Assembly (NCBI RefSeq): GCF_900090045.1
Contig: NC_041784.1
Location: forward strand, 286,501-350,500
From: Plasmodium malariae
Lineage: Eukaryota; Apicomplexa; Aconoidasida; Haemosporida; Plasmodiidae
Direction of reading: 5' to 3'
Length of the DNA: 64,000 nucleotides
Every line of letters starts with the position of its first letter. Within the stretch, counting starts at the first letter, position 1. A program made the position numbers and the translations under genes. The notes beneath the pieces are model-generated. The model made no database searches and was not told where the DNA came from. It was given only the letters and a program-made list of their open reading frames with translations. Positions 49,028-61,815 of this stretch are shown here, one piece after another.

Positions 49028-51588
49028 ATGTTGTCCTATTCAAAAAAAAATTTCGTGTTTAAACTTCCTTTAATATTAAAAAGGAAACCCTTGAATTTTC
49101 ACACGTACACCTTAACACCAAAAATAAATAAAATTAAAGTTACTGAAATGAAGTCGTTTAAACCAACCGTAGAAGATGGTATATGAAATTAAAAAAAAAA
49201 AGAAAAAGAAAAAAGAAAAAAGAAAAAAGAAAAACATTTATATGATATGTAATATATCAAATGATGTAATATATTAAGCATTAAACACCGTGGGTATTAA
49301 CCATATTGAATAAAAATAATGAATACATTTTAAGCAAAACATGCCACCTTTTAATTTGTTAAGGATCATCATAAAAGTTATACAGTTGCAAAAGTAAACA
49401 AACATTCAACAGGAAAAATATTAATAACAGTAAATATTTCACACATGGACCAAATACTAAAGCTCACTTAACATTTTTATTTTTTTTTTTATTTTAATTT
49501 GGTTTTCTACAAAAATTAAAATTTTCAATAAACTTGAATTTGCTATAATATTATAACACAATTATGATAAAAATAAATGTTCATATTTTTATATTTAGAA
49601 AAAGGACAAATATACGAACATTTGAGCATTGTCTAGAACAATACAAAAAAAAAAAAAAAAAAAAAAAATTATAAAAATAAAAAATAATGAAAAACTTTTT
49701 ACATTCCATTTGTTATTTTTAATATGCTAATTATTTCTGAATTAAATAAAAGCTCTGATGGAAAGCATAAAATAAAAATAATTTTAAACATTAAGAAGCA
49801 CGCGCTTTGTTCGCATACACTTATATGTACTTGTAGATATACGCATATGTAGATATACGTGTATAAATATACATTCATGTACATATGCACACTGCTATAA
49901 ACAAGTGGAGTTACACGTTTGTGCAAATTAAAATATATGATGGAGAACGTGAAATTTATAAAAAATTTTGCAACATTTTTGAATTTCCCGCAAAATACCG
50001 AAATACGCAAAAACAAATACACAAATTTATATGTTAATTCATTTATACGTTAATTCATTTATACGTTAATTCATTTATACGTTAATTCATTTATACGTTA
50101 ATGCACTTATACGTTAATGCACTTATACGTTAATGCAGTTATACGTTATTGCAGTTATACGTTAATTCATTATTAAAAACAATGAAAAAAAAAATATATA
50201 TATTACGTTACACCCATTACATGCTTGGATTGATATTATTTATAAAAATATTGCATTTTTATTTTTTAAAGGCAAATATGAAATAACAGCAGTTCAAAAG
50301 GTTCCTGCACATATTAATTGCCCCAGTTATGCTAAAACAGGAATTGTTGAAAACTCGAACATTATTTTCGAAATTAAAGATGAAGAAACTATAATAAAAA
50401 TGAAAAAGGCTGCAAAATTAGCAGCACGATGTTTAAAGTTATGTTTGGAAAATTCAAAAATAGGTGTAACAACAGATGATATTGATAAAATAGCTTTCGA
50501 CTTTTATATAGAGAATAATGCATATCCCGCTGGAATTAATTTTCATGGTTTTCCAAAGACTCTTTGCGCTTCACCAAATGAAGGTATCACCTTTTACATT
50601 ATTGCGTTTTTCTTATCCGTTCATTGTTAACCATTTATTTTTAGAAATTTCATTTTATCTGTTCCGTTTTAACATTTTGTTTTTAATTGTTTAATTTTTT
50701 TTTTTTTTATTATTATCTCTTTTTTCTTTTTGCACTATTTGTTTACGCTCTTTTCGGCCAATTTCAGTATGCACTCTATATCTTCAAAAATTTAGCAAGT
50801 ATACAGATCCGGCTAGACACACAAATATAATTAGCGAAAAACACATTTTGATACGTTCATATTGACACATTGTTTGAATTTTGTTTTTATTATTTATCAT
50901 TTTGCACATTATACTTTTTCACCTTAATGGAAAAAAAAAAAAAAAAAAAAAAATTCAGCTATTTTATATTACGCATTTAATTTTACAGTTATACTTTATT
51001 CACCTTGCTTGTTCATAATTTTTTTTTTTTTTTTTTTTTTTTAAAACTGCAGTGGTGTGTCATGGAATACCAAATTTAAGAAAATTAAAAAACGGTGATA
51101 TAATAACATACGATTGCACAGTTTATATTGATGGAGTATTTGGTGATTGTGCAGGCACAAAAGCAATAGGAGAAGTTTCGAAAAATCACAAGAAATTAAT
51201 TGATATAAGTAAAGAATGTCTTTATAAAGCTATATCTGTTTGTAGAGACGGTCAGAAATTTTCAGAAATTGGAAGAATAATAACTGAGCATGCACAGAAA
51301 AATGGGTTTAATGTGATAAAAGATTTTTGTGGTCATTTTATAGGACGTAATATGCATATGTATCCTTTAATTGAACATCATTATCCTAACAGTTATAATA
51401 ATAATGATCGTATGAAAAAAGGGCAGATATTTACAATCGAGCCGATATTATCGGAAGGTAGTACAAATATTCATACATGGAAAGACCAGTGGACTGTGTG
51501 CACTAATGACAATTCTTTTTGTTCGCAGTGGGAACATACTATTTTAATTTTGGAAAATTCTGCTGAAATATTAACGGAGGGTGAATAG
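49028..51588 (+). CDS. methionine aminopeptidase 1a, probably organellar, three exons
   Basis: Type I metallo-aminopeptidase that removes initiator Met. Exons 49028-49178, 50272-50583, 51053-51588; phases 1 and 1; 332 residues. The catalytic fold is complete: the substrate His in NEVVCHGIPN, metal ligands Asp in YDCTVYIDGVFGDCAGT, His in CGHFIGRNMH, Glu in FTIEPIL and Glu in QWEHTILIL. The first about 60 residues (MLSYSKKNFVFKLPLILKRK and on) are basic and Asn/Lys/Phe-rich and precede the PAHINCPSYAKTGI start of the domain seen in organelle-type MetAP1. This suggests mitochondrial or apicoplast import; there is no obvious hydrophobic signal peptide, so mitochondrion is slightly favoured. The active-site loop GRNMHMYPLIEHHYPN is longer and different from the usual GxGIGxxFHxxPxxxHY. 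From memory this is P. falciparum MetAP1a. Confidence 0.93.
50035..50168. repeat. 16-bp repeat TTATACGTTAATTCAT in MetAP intron 1
   Basis: About eight copies of a 16-bp unit with TTCATT/TGCACT/TGCAGT variants in the large first intron of the MetAP1a gene. Confidence 0.85.
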
Positions 51589-52160
51589 CGGAAGGAGTCT
51601 TAATGGGCAGGCACACAAATACGCATATAAATGGACAAATATGCGCAAATATATTCGCATGTGATATTCGTTTGAATTGGTACATAGAATTAAGGAAATA
51701 CGAAATTTCTAAATCTTTTCTTTTACATTCTGTACAAACAATTCGTTGTATTTTTTTTTTTTTTTTTTTTGTTTTATCTTTTTTAGACATATAAATTACA
51801 ATTTTTTCATCAAAAAATTAAATTTTTTACAGTAGCTCTATTTTTTTTTTATTATACATATTAAGAAAAACGACATATACATATACACACGTAAGTATGT
51901 ATGCATGTATGTATTTGTTTTTCTAATTTTTTATTATCACACTTTTTTCCAATGCACAAATTTTAGTGCATTTCCCAAAAGATAAATAAACACATTTATC
52001 ATATGGACTCCTTTTATTAATCATTTTTTAATTCCTTATATTTTTTATTTTAAATATCAAAAATTTAAAGTCTTAGTATTTCACGAAAATTTAAGCATAC
52101 CCGTTTTAAAATATAAACTTATATATGTACACATCTTCGAGGAAACAAATTCTTTTTCAG

Positions 52161-52500
52161 TTTAATAAGAAAAACAATTTTTTATTAAACTTGAAGTTTA
52201 CTTCTCTTCCTATTTGACCTAAAACACTTGATTTTTTTTCTGTGTTGTTACGTTTACTTCTGCCATTTCTGCGTTCGTCATTTATGCCTTTTTATTTTTT
52301 TTTTTTTATTTGGTTTTCGCTTTTATTTATTTTTTCCTTTTTTCTTCTTTTCTTTAATCAGCTCTAACCTATTTCACCCAGATCATTTAAGTAAAAGGAA
52401 TCTTTTACACAACATAATAAAAGGAGCCTACATAAACATTATACTTGTAAATGTAGTGGTATATAAATGTTCGTCCTTCTTTAGCTGGTTAAAAGCTTAG
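52161..52500 (+). CDS. candidate 3' exons of a small gene
   Basis: Two pieces fit together: 52161-52195 after a TTCTTTTTCAG acceptor (FNKKNNFLLNL) and 52362-52500 after TCTTTAATCAG, in matching phase. The second reads SNLFHPDHLSKRNLLHNIIK, then GAYINIILVNVVVYKCSSFF, and ends SWLKA before TAG. The last exon is 46 codons of balanced composition with one hydrophobic segment, unlike the poly(T) translation around it. The 5' exon and start codon were not found between 51589 and 52150. No family recognised. Confidence 0.3.
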
Positions 52501-52664
52501 TAGTTATTAAAGGCCTGATATGCACATATAAAAAGTGCTATATTTGCGTTTTTCTTTTTTGCTTTTAGTAGTAAATTTTGACATAATAGTTTAAGCATTA
52601 ATTCAAATAAAATTAGAAGATTAATTTATATGAACAAAATTTTACTCTCATTTCTGTGCTACTG

Positions 52665-52830
52665 TTTTAGTACTACTGTTTTAGTACTACTGTTTTAGTA
52701 CTACTGTTTTAGTACTACTGTTTTAGTACTACTGCTTTATTACTACTGTTTTAGTACTACTGCTTTAGTACTACTGTTTTAGTACTACTGTTTTAGTACT
52801 ACTGCTTTAGTACTACTGTTTTAGTTTTCT
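52665..52830. repeat. 14-bp repeat TACTACTGTTTTAG
   Basis: About eleven copies of TACTACTGTTTTAG, with some TGCTTT variants, in intergenic sequence between MetAP1a and USP14. Confidence 0.9.
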
Positions 52831-53727
52831 CTGCTTTGATGTGCTTTTCTATTTATTAGCTTTTCTTTTTCTTTTTTTTTTTTTATTACATTACTACCGT
52901 CCATGTTGATATCTCTTTTTGTGATGGTTTCTCATATATAGCAATGCTACCTATGAAATACTTAAAAAGAAATTTTTTTTTTTTTTTATTTAATTTTAAT
53001 GGTATACTATCTACTCCTTTAAGTTTTACCCTTTTCCATATGACCTTTTGTATTGAATTCTGGTATAACTTTTTAAGTTTCATTGTTCTCTATCGTAAGC
53101 TACTCTAATGTTCTTGCATATGTTCGTAGTATATTAAATATTGTAATATGCAGTTATAACAAGTATATATATTTTTTAATTTTTCATTATGAACTAGCAA
53201 GTACATAAATATATATATACATACAAATATATATATACACATTAATATACTTTTGTGCTTACATTACTATGCTAAAACTCCATCATAATTTTTGTAGTAG
53301 ATGAATTTTCCTTTTTCCTTTTTCCTTTTTCCTTTTTCCTTTTTCATTTTTCATTTTTCCTTTTTCCTTTTTCCTTTTTCCTTTTTCATTTTTCCTTTTT
53401 CCTTTTTCCTTTTTCCTTTTTCATTTTTCATTTTTTTTTTTATTATTTTTCGATTGATTTTTTGATTTTTTTTCTGATTTTTACTTTTTTTTTTTTTGTT
53501 ATTTGTTAAACCCTACGCTTATTGAAAATTTTTAGCTTTTTAAATTAAAGAGAAAATTAACCAAAAATAACAAAAATAACGAAAAAGGCAAAAATAGCAA
53601 AAATTGTAAAAAAAGCAAAAATAGCAAAAATAGCAAAAATAGCAAAAAAAGCAAAAAAAGCAAAAATAGCAAAAATAGTAAAAAAAGCAAAAAAAGAAAG
53701 GATAACGAAAAAGGCAAAAATTACAAA

Positions 53728-56466
53728 ATGACAATTATCAATGTAACAGTAAAATGGAAGAGCAACATTTATAATAATCTAGAGCTCAATGTAGCTGAAC
53801 CAGTCATATTATTTAAGCAGCAGTTGTGGTAATGTGAAAAGGAAAAAAAGGAAAACTTTCTTCGAAACCGCTATTTATAATAAGATGTACTTATACAAAC
53901 ATGTGCATAAATGTACCTGCATGTGTGTACCCACATATGTATATATATATATATACATACTGTGAAACGCTGAAATTATTTTAGACGAAATTGATTTTTT
54001 CCTTTTACCCATAATTACATCGCTTTATATACATACATATACGCATGTGTAGACACATGAGAAGGCGAGTCTGTACAATATGGAGTATATTTTAATTTTA
54101 AAAAGAGAGAGGGAGGGATCATTTTTTTTTAAAGTTTATCCTTCTCCTCTAATAATTTTAATGCGAATTACGAGAAGCGCATGTGTGTGTGGGGGGTATA
54201 TCCCTTGAAACGACCATTATTTGTAAAGACATATGTGAATGCATATACACACATGTACGCACACAAACACACATATACCCCCATATACACATATATACCC
54301 ACATATACCAACATATATACCCACATATACCATATATACATATACCACATATATATACATATATATACCCACATATACCAACATATATACCCACATATAC
54401 CAACATATATACCCACATATACCAACATATATACCACATATACCAACATATATACCCACATATACCACATATACCCATACCCATATATACCAACATATAT
54501 ACCAACACATATACCATATACCAACTATATACCCACATATACCAACATATATACCCACATATACCAACATATATACCCACATATACCAACATATATACCA
54601 CATATACCAACATATATACCCACATATACCAACATATATACCCACATATACCAACATATATACCACATATACCAACATATATACCCACATATACCAACAT
54701 ATATCATATACCCATATATACCCACCACATATATACCAACATATATACCCACATATACCAACATATATACCCACATATACCAACATATATACCCACATAT
54801 ACCAACATATGTATGCCCCATTTCCACATTTTCTCTCCTCAGCAAACTAACGAATGTACCTCCAGAAAAACAAAAACTCATGTATAAGGGACTAATAAAG
54901 GATGATGCAGACTTGTCTAAGTTAAACATAAAAAATAACGACAAAATTATGCTAGTCGGTTCAGCAGAAAGTTTAGTAGAAAAACCTCATAATGTAGTGT
55001 TTATTGAAGATTTATCAAAAGAAGATAAGGAAAAATTACATGAAAAAGAAAATATAATTTTTGAAGATCAAGGTATAGTAAACTTAGGAAATACTTGTTA
55101 TTTTAATGCCGTATTACAGTTCTTAACATCTTTTGATGATTTAGGAGAATTTCTTAAAAACTTTAAAAGAAAAGAAAAATTTTTATTAAAAACACCGAAA
55201 GATATGTTATTTGATTGTTATATTCATTTTTCTCAAACCTTTGGAAAATCATCAGAACCATATGTACCACTTGAATTGTTAAAATCATTTAGGGAAGTTT
55301 TTCCAAAATTTAAAAGCGTAAATTTAAGGACAAAACAATATGCTCAACAGGATGCTGAGGAATGTATGAATGCAATTCTTAATTCTCTAAATGAAGAAAG
55401 CGAATGTAAAATAATTGATGAATTGTTCTCCTTCAAAATTGTTAGTAAAATTAAATTAATAGAAAATGATGCCACTGAAAATGATGGTTCAAGTACGATT
55501 AGCGGTATTGAGAAGGAGAGTGCTGCAAAAACAATGCCAACTAGCGAAAATGTAACAGAACAAAACTCAAATACAGTCTTACAGGAAGAGTATGAAACAA
55601 CCGAAGAGTTTCACAATAAATTAATATGTTACATGGGAACTCATGCTACCCCGGTAAATCATATGCATGAAGGAATACACTTATCCTTAAATGAAAAAAT
55701 TCGAAAAAATAAAGCAGCAGATAGTAAAGAAGACGCATTATATGAAAAGAAATCAGAAATTAATTCCTTACCACCTTATCTTATTGTCCATTTTTTACGA
55801 TTTGAATCAAAACGAATAGTAGAGTCAAATAATGGTGTTTCTGTAGTTACTGCCAAAATATGTAGAAAAGTAAGCTTTCCAGAAACTTTTGATATATATG
55901 ATTTCTGTTCAGAAAATATAAAAAGTCAGTTGAAGATTGCTAGGAATATAATTATGAAAAGGAGGGAACCCAAAGGGGGCGATATTTCACCTCCCCTTGA
56001 TATGGTTAACTTATCACAGGATAGGGACAAAAGTGATACGGCGAAAAATGAGGAGGTGAAAAATGAGGAGGTGAAAAATGAGCAGACAAGTAACAAAAAG
56101 GACAATGACCAAAAATGTGATAAAAAAGAGGGTATGAATATCCCTACGGGGGAATACGAATTAATTTCCGTCATTACACACAAGGGAAGAAATGAAGAGA
56201 GCGGTCATTACATTGCTTGGAAAAAAATGAGAAAATGTATAATCCAAGATTGCAGAACGGATGATATGGATCAAATAAATAAAAAAAATACATCCTCCAA
56301 CGATGCAGTATGGTATAAAATGGATGATGATAAAGTAAGTACATGTAAATTCGTTTCCAATGATTTATGTGGTGGATGCAGTGATTTTAATATAGCCATT
56401 TTGTTATTATATAAAAGGAAAACCTTATCCTGCACACAGGAAGAAATAGATAAATATGATATGTGA
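53728..56466 (+). CDS. ubiquitin-specific protease 14 (USP14/Ubp6), two exons
   Basis: Proteasome-bound deubiquitinase. Exons 53728-53828 and 54843-56466 (phase 2), 574 residues. The N-terminal ubiquitin-like domain starts in exon 1 (MTIINVTVKWKSNIYNNLEL; human MPLYSVTVKWGKEKFEGVEL) and continues after the intron (LTNVPPEKQKLMYKGLIKDD). Cys box GIVNLGNTCYFNAVLQFL has the catalytic Cys at residue 119; the USP fold continues with QQDAEECMNAIL, LPPYLIVHFLRFE and ISVITHKGRNEESGHYIAW with the catalytic His at about 489, then VWYKMDDDKVS. Inserts rich in Asn/Glu/Lys, including a short NEEVK repeat, make it longer than human USP14 (494). The 1014-bp intron contains a 22-bp satellite. The exon 2 start is fixed by the UBL alignment; a long frame through the satellite to the same stop is not the true 5' end. 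Confidence 0.95.
54275..54812. repeat. 22-bp satellite in USP14 intron
   Basis: About twenty-four copies of ACATATATACCCACATATACCA, with one- to four-base deletions in some copies. The unit has no stop in any of the three plus frames or in several minus frames, which makes spurious frames rich in Tyr/His/Ile/Thr/Pro. It fills half of the only USP14 intron. Confidence 0.95.
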
Positions 56467-56890
56467 GCGTACAGATGTGGGTGTATATAAGCAAGCGTGT
56501 GTATATATGTATGTATGTGCATATGTAAATATACATACATTTTTGTACATATATGCACATGCATACGGAGTTGTATTTTTTTTTTTTTCACTTACTAATT
56601 CATAGTATATTTTAGAAGGTATTTAAATACTTATATCATAAACCATTTTTTGTTCATATAACATTATTTCCAATTTTTTAAAAGTGCATTTTTAGCACGT
56701 ACATGTTGTACATAATGCATATTCATATATATATATATATATATTTGTGTGTGCGCCCAGTAAACGTAGAACATACTGGGAATAAACTCGCTACATGCCC
56801 ACACGTGTACATATCTTCATTGAACACTTTACTTAATTCTTAATTAGAAAAATGGCATGATGCATTTTAAACTTTTTTGTAGTTATTTTT

Positions 56891-56927
<37 letters not shown>

Positions 56928-57025
56928 TTTAGCATTGTTAAGGTAAAAATAATATCTAAATTTTTCCCCTGAATATATTACCTTCTTTTCAAGTTAGTAA
57001 ATAGCAGTCTTTTCCCCTTTCACAC

Positions 57026-57085
<60 letters not shown>

Positions 57086-58046
57086 GCAAACCCGCACACG
57101 CACACATACAGAAGTGTGTACGTATGTGTGTACTGCCCCAACGCATACACTTATGTACATGTACATTTCTATTTACGCTGTTGGGCCATTTAAAGTGGGA
57201 TATTCATTAAATAGGTTACACATAATGCTTCCCACCCCTTCCGTGGTTGTAAGTATATATATAGGCATCATAATTTAGCTCTTTCCCTTGCCCGTTCGTT
57301 CAACTTAAAAATGAAAAGAAATGAAAAATAAATAGCAAAGATGGAAAGACAAATGAAACAAAGCACAGCAAAAAAATAAAATAAAATAATGGTGAACGAA
57401 AAACATATAAACAAAGAAACGCAAAAACGTAAAAATGTATGAAAACATAACCAGAACTCTATTCGCATTAAGAAACGATATTTTTTTCTAAAATTATTAT
57501 TATATTATATTTTTTTCCAATTTTTTTTTTTTTTTTTTTTTTATACTATTTAGAAATCGCATATGGGAAAAAATTTTATTTTGATAAATTTTCATTTATG
57601 TAAATACTAAGGTAATAATCTGAATAAAAATGATGTTATGTTTGGTCATGGCATGTTAACAGCAGCTGAAAACGCTGCACGTTTGACTAAAAAATATATA
57701 CATATTGTACATATACGTATTGCATATGTATATACATACATAATACAAGTATGTTATCACGTAGTAACGGCATAACTACGTAAAAAATTGAATATTCTGT
57801 TGGAGCGCTTAGATATATCGCTGCATTTAGTTCATTAAAAAATAAAGGAGTGTAAAAAATTTTAAATTTTCAAATAGGAAACAACCGAAAAAACAAAAAA
57901 AAAAAAAAAAAACATATATGATAGTTCTTAGAGTAATAAAAGCAATACCTGAGTAATTAAAAAAAAAATATAACTTTGGGTATGGTTAATCCCTGTACCG
58001 TTACTTAACAGATTGTATATAAATTCACTCGTAAATAGCAAAAGAG

Positions 58047-58079
<33 letters not shown>

Positions 58080-58415
58080 AATTTATCAGTTGATTAAATG
58101 ATTAATTAAGTCACTAATTTATTGACCATTTAATTGACTAATTGGTTGACTAATTGATTGATTAATTTCATTTTTGAACGAAGATAACTTATTTCTTCCC
58201 ATTAACATAATTAAATGGTTGACATAATTCGTTTATGAAGCAGTTATTTAATTAGCTTTATTTCGGTTATAATTCTTTTTGTTATTTATATTTTTCTATT
58301 TTTCTATTTTTCTATTTTTATTTTTTTAATTTTATATTTTTGTATTTTAGTATTTTCTTATTTTCTTTTGTTTTTTTTTTTTTTTCTACCTCCTTTATAT
58401 AAATAATTTATAAAT
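56467..58415. other. intergenic between USP14 and UBC13
   Basis: It holds (TA)n at about 57030-57080, poly(T) runs at 56896-56923 and 57521-57542, poly(A) at 58047-58076 and a TTGACTAATTGATTGA tract at 58085-58165. A 32-codon plus-strand frame at 57153-57248 ends at a GTAAGTAT and is mentioned in the findings. Otherwise nothing is seen. Confidence 0.6.
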
Positions 58416-59661
58416 ATGTCAATACCAAGAAGAATAACTAAAGAAACGCAGAACTTGGCGAACGAACCGCGTAAATGAGAAAAAAAATCATATATGAATA
58501 GTTACTCGTGTATTTATATATATATATATATACGTATGCTGTAGTTTTCGTATGTATATTCTGCACTTTTATGGGTATCGTTCACTTCGCCCATGTCTTA
58601 CATATATCTCGTTTTATTTCGTTTTATGTTATTTATGCATTTATTTATTTTATTCATTTTTCAATTTTTTTTTTTTTTCCCTATTTGTACATGCTCAGCT
58701 CCAGGTATTGTTGCAGTTCCTGTACCGGAAAACTACAGACACTTTGACATTTTAATAAATGGACCCGAAGGGACCCCATATGAAGGTTTGTTAAAAGCTT
58801 TTGTTTAAAGTATGTATGTATATGCGGGCATATGCATACATACTCTCACACATATTCAAGCGTACATACACACACATAGTAACACACACATAGTAACACA
58901 CACAAAGTAACACACACATAGTAACCTACACACATAGTAACACACACATAGTAACCTACACACATAGTAACACACACATAGTAACCTACACACATAGTAA
59001 CACACATATAGTAACACACACATAGTAACCTACACACGTGGTAACCTGCACGGTTATATATGCAAACTTCTCGGCAATTACAATTTTACTAATAGGTGGG
59101 ACATACAAGTTAGAACTTTTTTTGCCTGAGCAATATCCAATGGAACCACCAAAAGTTCGCTTCTTAACAAAAATATACCATCCGAATATTGTAATAGAAA
59201 AAAAAAAAAAAAAAAAATGTAATAACTACTGTGCATGTAATGCGTGTTCTTGTATATATGTATATATATGTCTATATTTATATACGTTTATATGTCAATA
59301 TTGACCAGTTCGTACATGAGAAGTGCTTAAGCTTTTCCTTTTTTTCCTGACCTATTTTTTGACCTTTTTATTTTTATTATTATTATTATTATTATGTGTG
59401 TGTATTTTCTTTTTTTTTTTTTTTTTTTTTTATAAAAAGGACAAATTAGGTCGTATATGCCTGGACATTTTAAAAGATAAGTGGAGTCCAGCACTGCAAA
59501 TTCGAACAGTGCTTTTGAGTATTCAAGCTTTGTTATCATCGCCCGAACCTGACGATCCATTAGATTCAAAAGTCGCTGAACATTTTAAGCAGGATAAGAA
59601 TGACGCAGAAAATGTAGCAAGGGAATGGAACAGAATATATGCGAATAATACTGCTCTATGA
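58416..59661 (+). CDS. UBC13: ubiquitin-conjugating enzyme E2 UBC13 (UBE2N), four exons
   Basis: E2 that, with a Uev partner, builds K63-linked ubiquitin chains. Exons 58416-58470, 58699-58785, 59096-59190, 59440-59661; phases 1, 1, 0; 152 residues, exactly the length of human UBE2N. The sequence follows the human protein closely: [98 protein letters not shown]. The catalytic Cys is residue 86 in GRICLDI, preceded by the HPN triad. The conserved ..[12 protein letters not shown].. end is intact. The second intron carries a CACACATAGTAAC repeat (58868-59045), the third a poly(A) and a poly(T) run. Confidence 0.97.
58868..59045. repeat. ACACACATAGTAAC(CTAC) repeat in UBC13 intron 2
   Basis: About ten copies of a 14-bp ACACACATAGTAAC unit, several extended by CTAC to 18 bp, inside the second intron of the UBC13 gene. 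Confidence 0.9.
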
Positions 59662-59689
59662 GGAAAAAAAGAGAATAAAAAAAAGCGAA

Positions 59690-59875
59690 AGAAAAAACGG
59701 AAAAAAAAACGGATAAAAAAATGGAAAAAAAAACGGATAAAAAAATGGATAAAAAAACGGATAAAAAAATGGAAAAAAAAACGGATAAAAAAATGGAAAA
59801 AAAAACGGATAAAAAAACGGATAAAAAAACGGATAAAAAAATGGAAAAAAAAACGGATAAAAAAATGGAAAAAAC
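59690..59875. repeat. AAAAAACGGATAAAAAAATGG array
   Basis: Ten or so units of about 16 to 20 bp mixing AAAAAACGGAT and AAAAAAATGGA. Stop-free as Lys/Thr/Asp/Met on the plus strand, it starts 30 bp after the UBC13 stop and is most likely 3' UTR. Confidence 0.85.
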
Positions 59876-59964
59876 AAAATTGGTTATTCGTGCGAAACTT
59901 CATTTTTAATGTCTTACCCTAATATATGTACATCCTTTCGTGTTTACATTTAAACGCACAGTTG

Positions 59965-60007
<43 letters not shown>

Positions 60008-61539
60008 TACATATATACATATATACATATATACATATATACATATAATATATGTATTTTTTGTACGACTCCTTTTTACTTTTATTATTACTCTTTATTT
60101 TTTATTTTTTTTTATTTTTTACACCCCCTTTACCTGTACATATTGCAAACTTGCTAACAAAATATATTCTTAATACATTAAATTTAAGAATTAAAATTAA
60201 AATGGATAAAATGCGAGCATAGTTTGAAGCGAAATTTTTAAGCATAAAATTTAAGCACAATTTGTATGCATAATTTGTATGCATAATTTGTATGCATAAT
60301 TTTTAAGCATATTTTTAGACAATTTTTCGATCAATTTTTAGGCATAATTTCCAAGCGTAACCTATTTTTTAATTGCACATATTTCATAAAACAAAATATA
60401 TATTTTTACATAATCATGTAAGTAGCACACCCATGGTAAAAAAAAACATAGACGTTTACTTTGAGCATTAATGCGAAGGATATTTGTGCACTGCAATTTT
60501 GTTTGTCTAAAAGGAAAACTTTCTTCCCATACAAATGAGAGAAAAAAAGGATAAAACTCTTTTGCACTCTGTCATATGTTTCCCCATTTCGTCATTTTTC
60601 CATTTTTCCATTTTGCTATTTTGCTATTTTGCTATTTTTCCATTTTGTTGTTTTTTCATATTCCCATTTCTCCGTTTCCTTTTTGAGTGCGATCGTTAAA
60701 TATCTGCGTAATGAGCAATTGCCAAAAGGAGGATAAGGCATTATGAAAACTTGTTTTTACTCAATATAACTGCAAACTTAAATTTGATAACTATATATAA
60801 GCTGTTATATGGTTTATAATTTTTCAAAAAAAAAAATAAATAGCAATACTTTTGTTTTTATTTTGTTTTTATTTTGTTTTTATTTTTTTTTTATTTTTTT
60901 TTTCGCATTTTTTTTTATTACGTAATATGATGCAAAATAAATTTCAAAAAACAAAAAAAGGAAAAAAGAATAATAAGCGTATGGAATAAAAGACAAGATA
61001 TTTCTTTTTAGTTAATTTCAAGTGTGCTGAACTTCAAGTGTGCTGAATTTCAAGTTAGCTGAATTTCAAGTTTGCTTAATTTAAATCTGCTTAATTTTAA
61101 CTTTGCTTAATTTCCTTTTTTTTCTTTTTTTTTTTTTATGAAGAGATAATATTCTTCCTTGAATTTAATTTTAAAAAATATTACGTATTTTTTTCTTTCT
61201 TTTACTTCGTTTAATTCTTTTTTTTTTTTTTATCGCTTTGCGTGAGAAAAAGTGTTTTATACGTTCGCAAAACAGCAAAGAGATATTATAATAAACAAAA
61301 AAGAAGCGAATGTTCGTAATATAATACAGCGTAAAATACACCATAGTACATAAATTTATGTGTGTTTAAGTCAATGCGCAGTATTTAATAAGCCATTTAT
61401 CATACCTCTGAGTTATAATTCTCAGTTATTGTATATTAGTATTACGTAATAATAATACCCCCTTAATATTATTACTCTTTTTTAACATTATTACTCTCTA
61501 TTTTATTTTTTATTATTTTTTTTTTCCCGTCCTTTTATA

Positions 61540-61815
61540 TATGCATACATACGTACATACATACATGCATACATACGTACATACATACATGCATACATAC
61601 ATACATGCATACATACATACATACGTACATACATACATACATACGTACATACATACATACATACATACATACATACATACATACGTACATACATACATAC
61701 GTACATACATACATACGTACATACATACATACGTACATACATACATACATACATACGTACATACATGTATACATATATACATACATATGTACATACATAC
61801 ATACATACATACATA
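61540..61815. repeat. (CATA)n array with CATACGTA and CATGCATA variants
   Basis: About seventy tetranucleotide units, mostly CATA, interrupted by GTA and GCA variants. It is open in most frames on both strands. The same motif recurs in the beta-adaptin intron and at 44325. Confidence 0.95.

Larger units (their letters stand above)
51589..53727. other. intergenic between MetAP1a and USP14, with candidate exons and repeats
   Basis: The 3' flank of MetAP1a and the USP14 promoter. It contains the candidate exons at 52161-52500, a 14-bp array TACTACTGTTTTAG at 52665-52830, a TTTTTCCTTTTTCC array at 53310-53430, and an AAAAATAGC-type array at 53565-53700 directly before the USP14 start. Confidence 0.6.

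Noticed and set aside
50035..50168. Regularly spaced repeats such as this and 52665-52830, which could look CRISPR-like.
   Set aside because: The units are contiguous tandem repeats without unique spacers, in a eukaryotic nuclear genome.
54158..54944. Long Tyr/His/Pro/Thr frames on the plus strand and Tyr/Val/Met/Gly frames on the minus strand.
   Set aside because: They are read-through of the 22-bp satellite in the USP14 intron.
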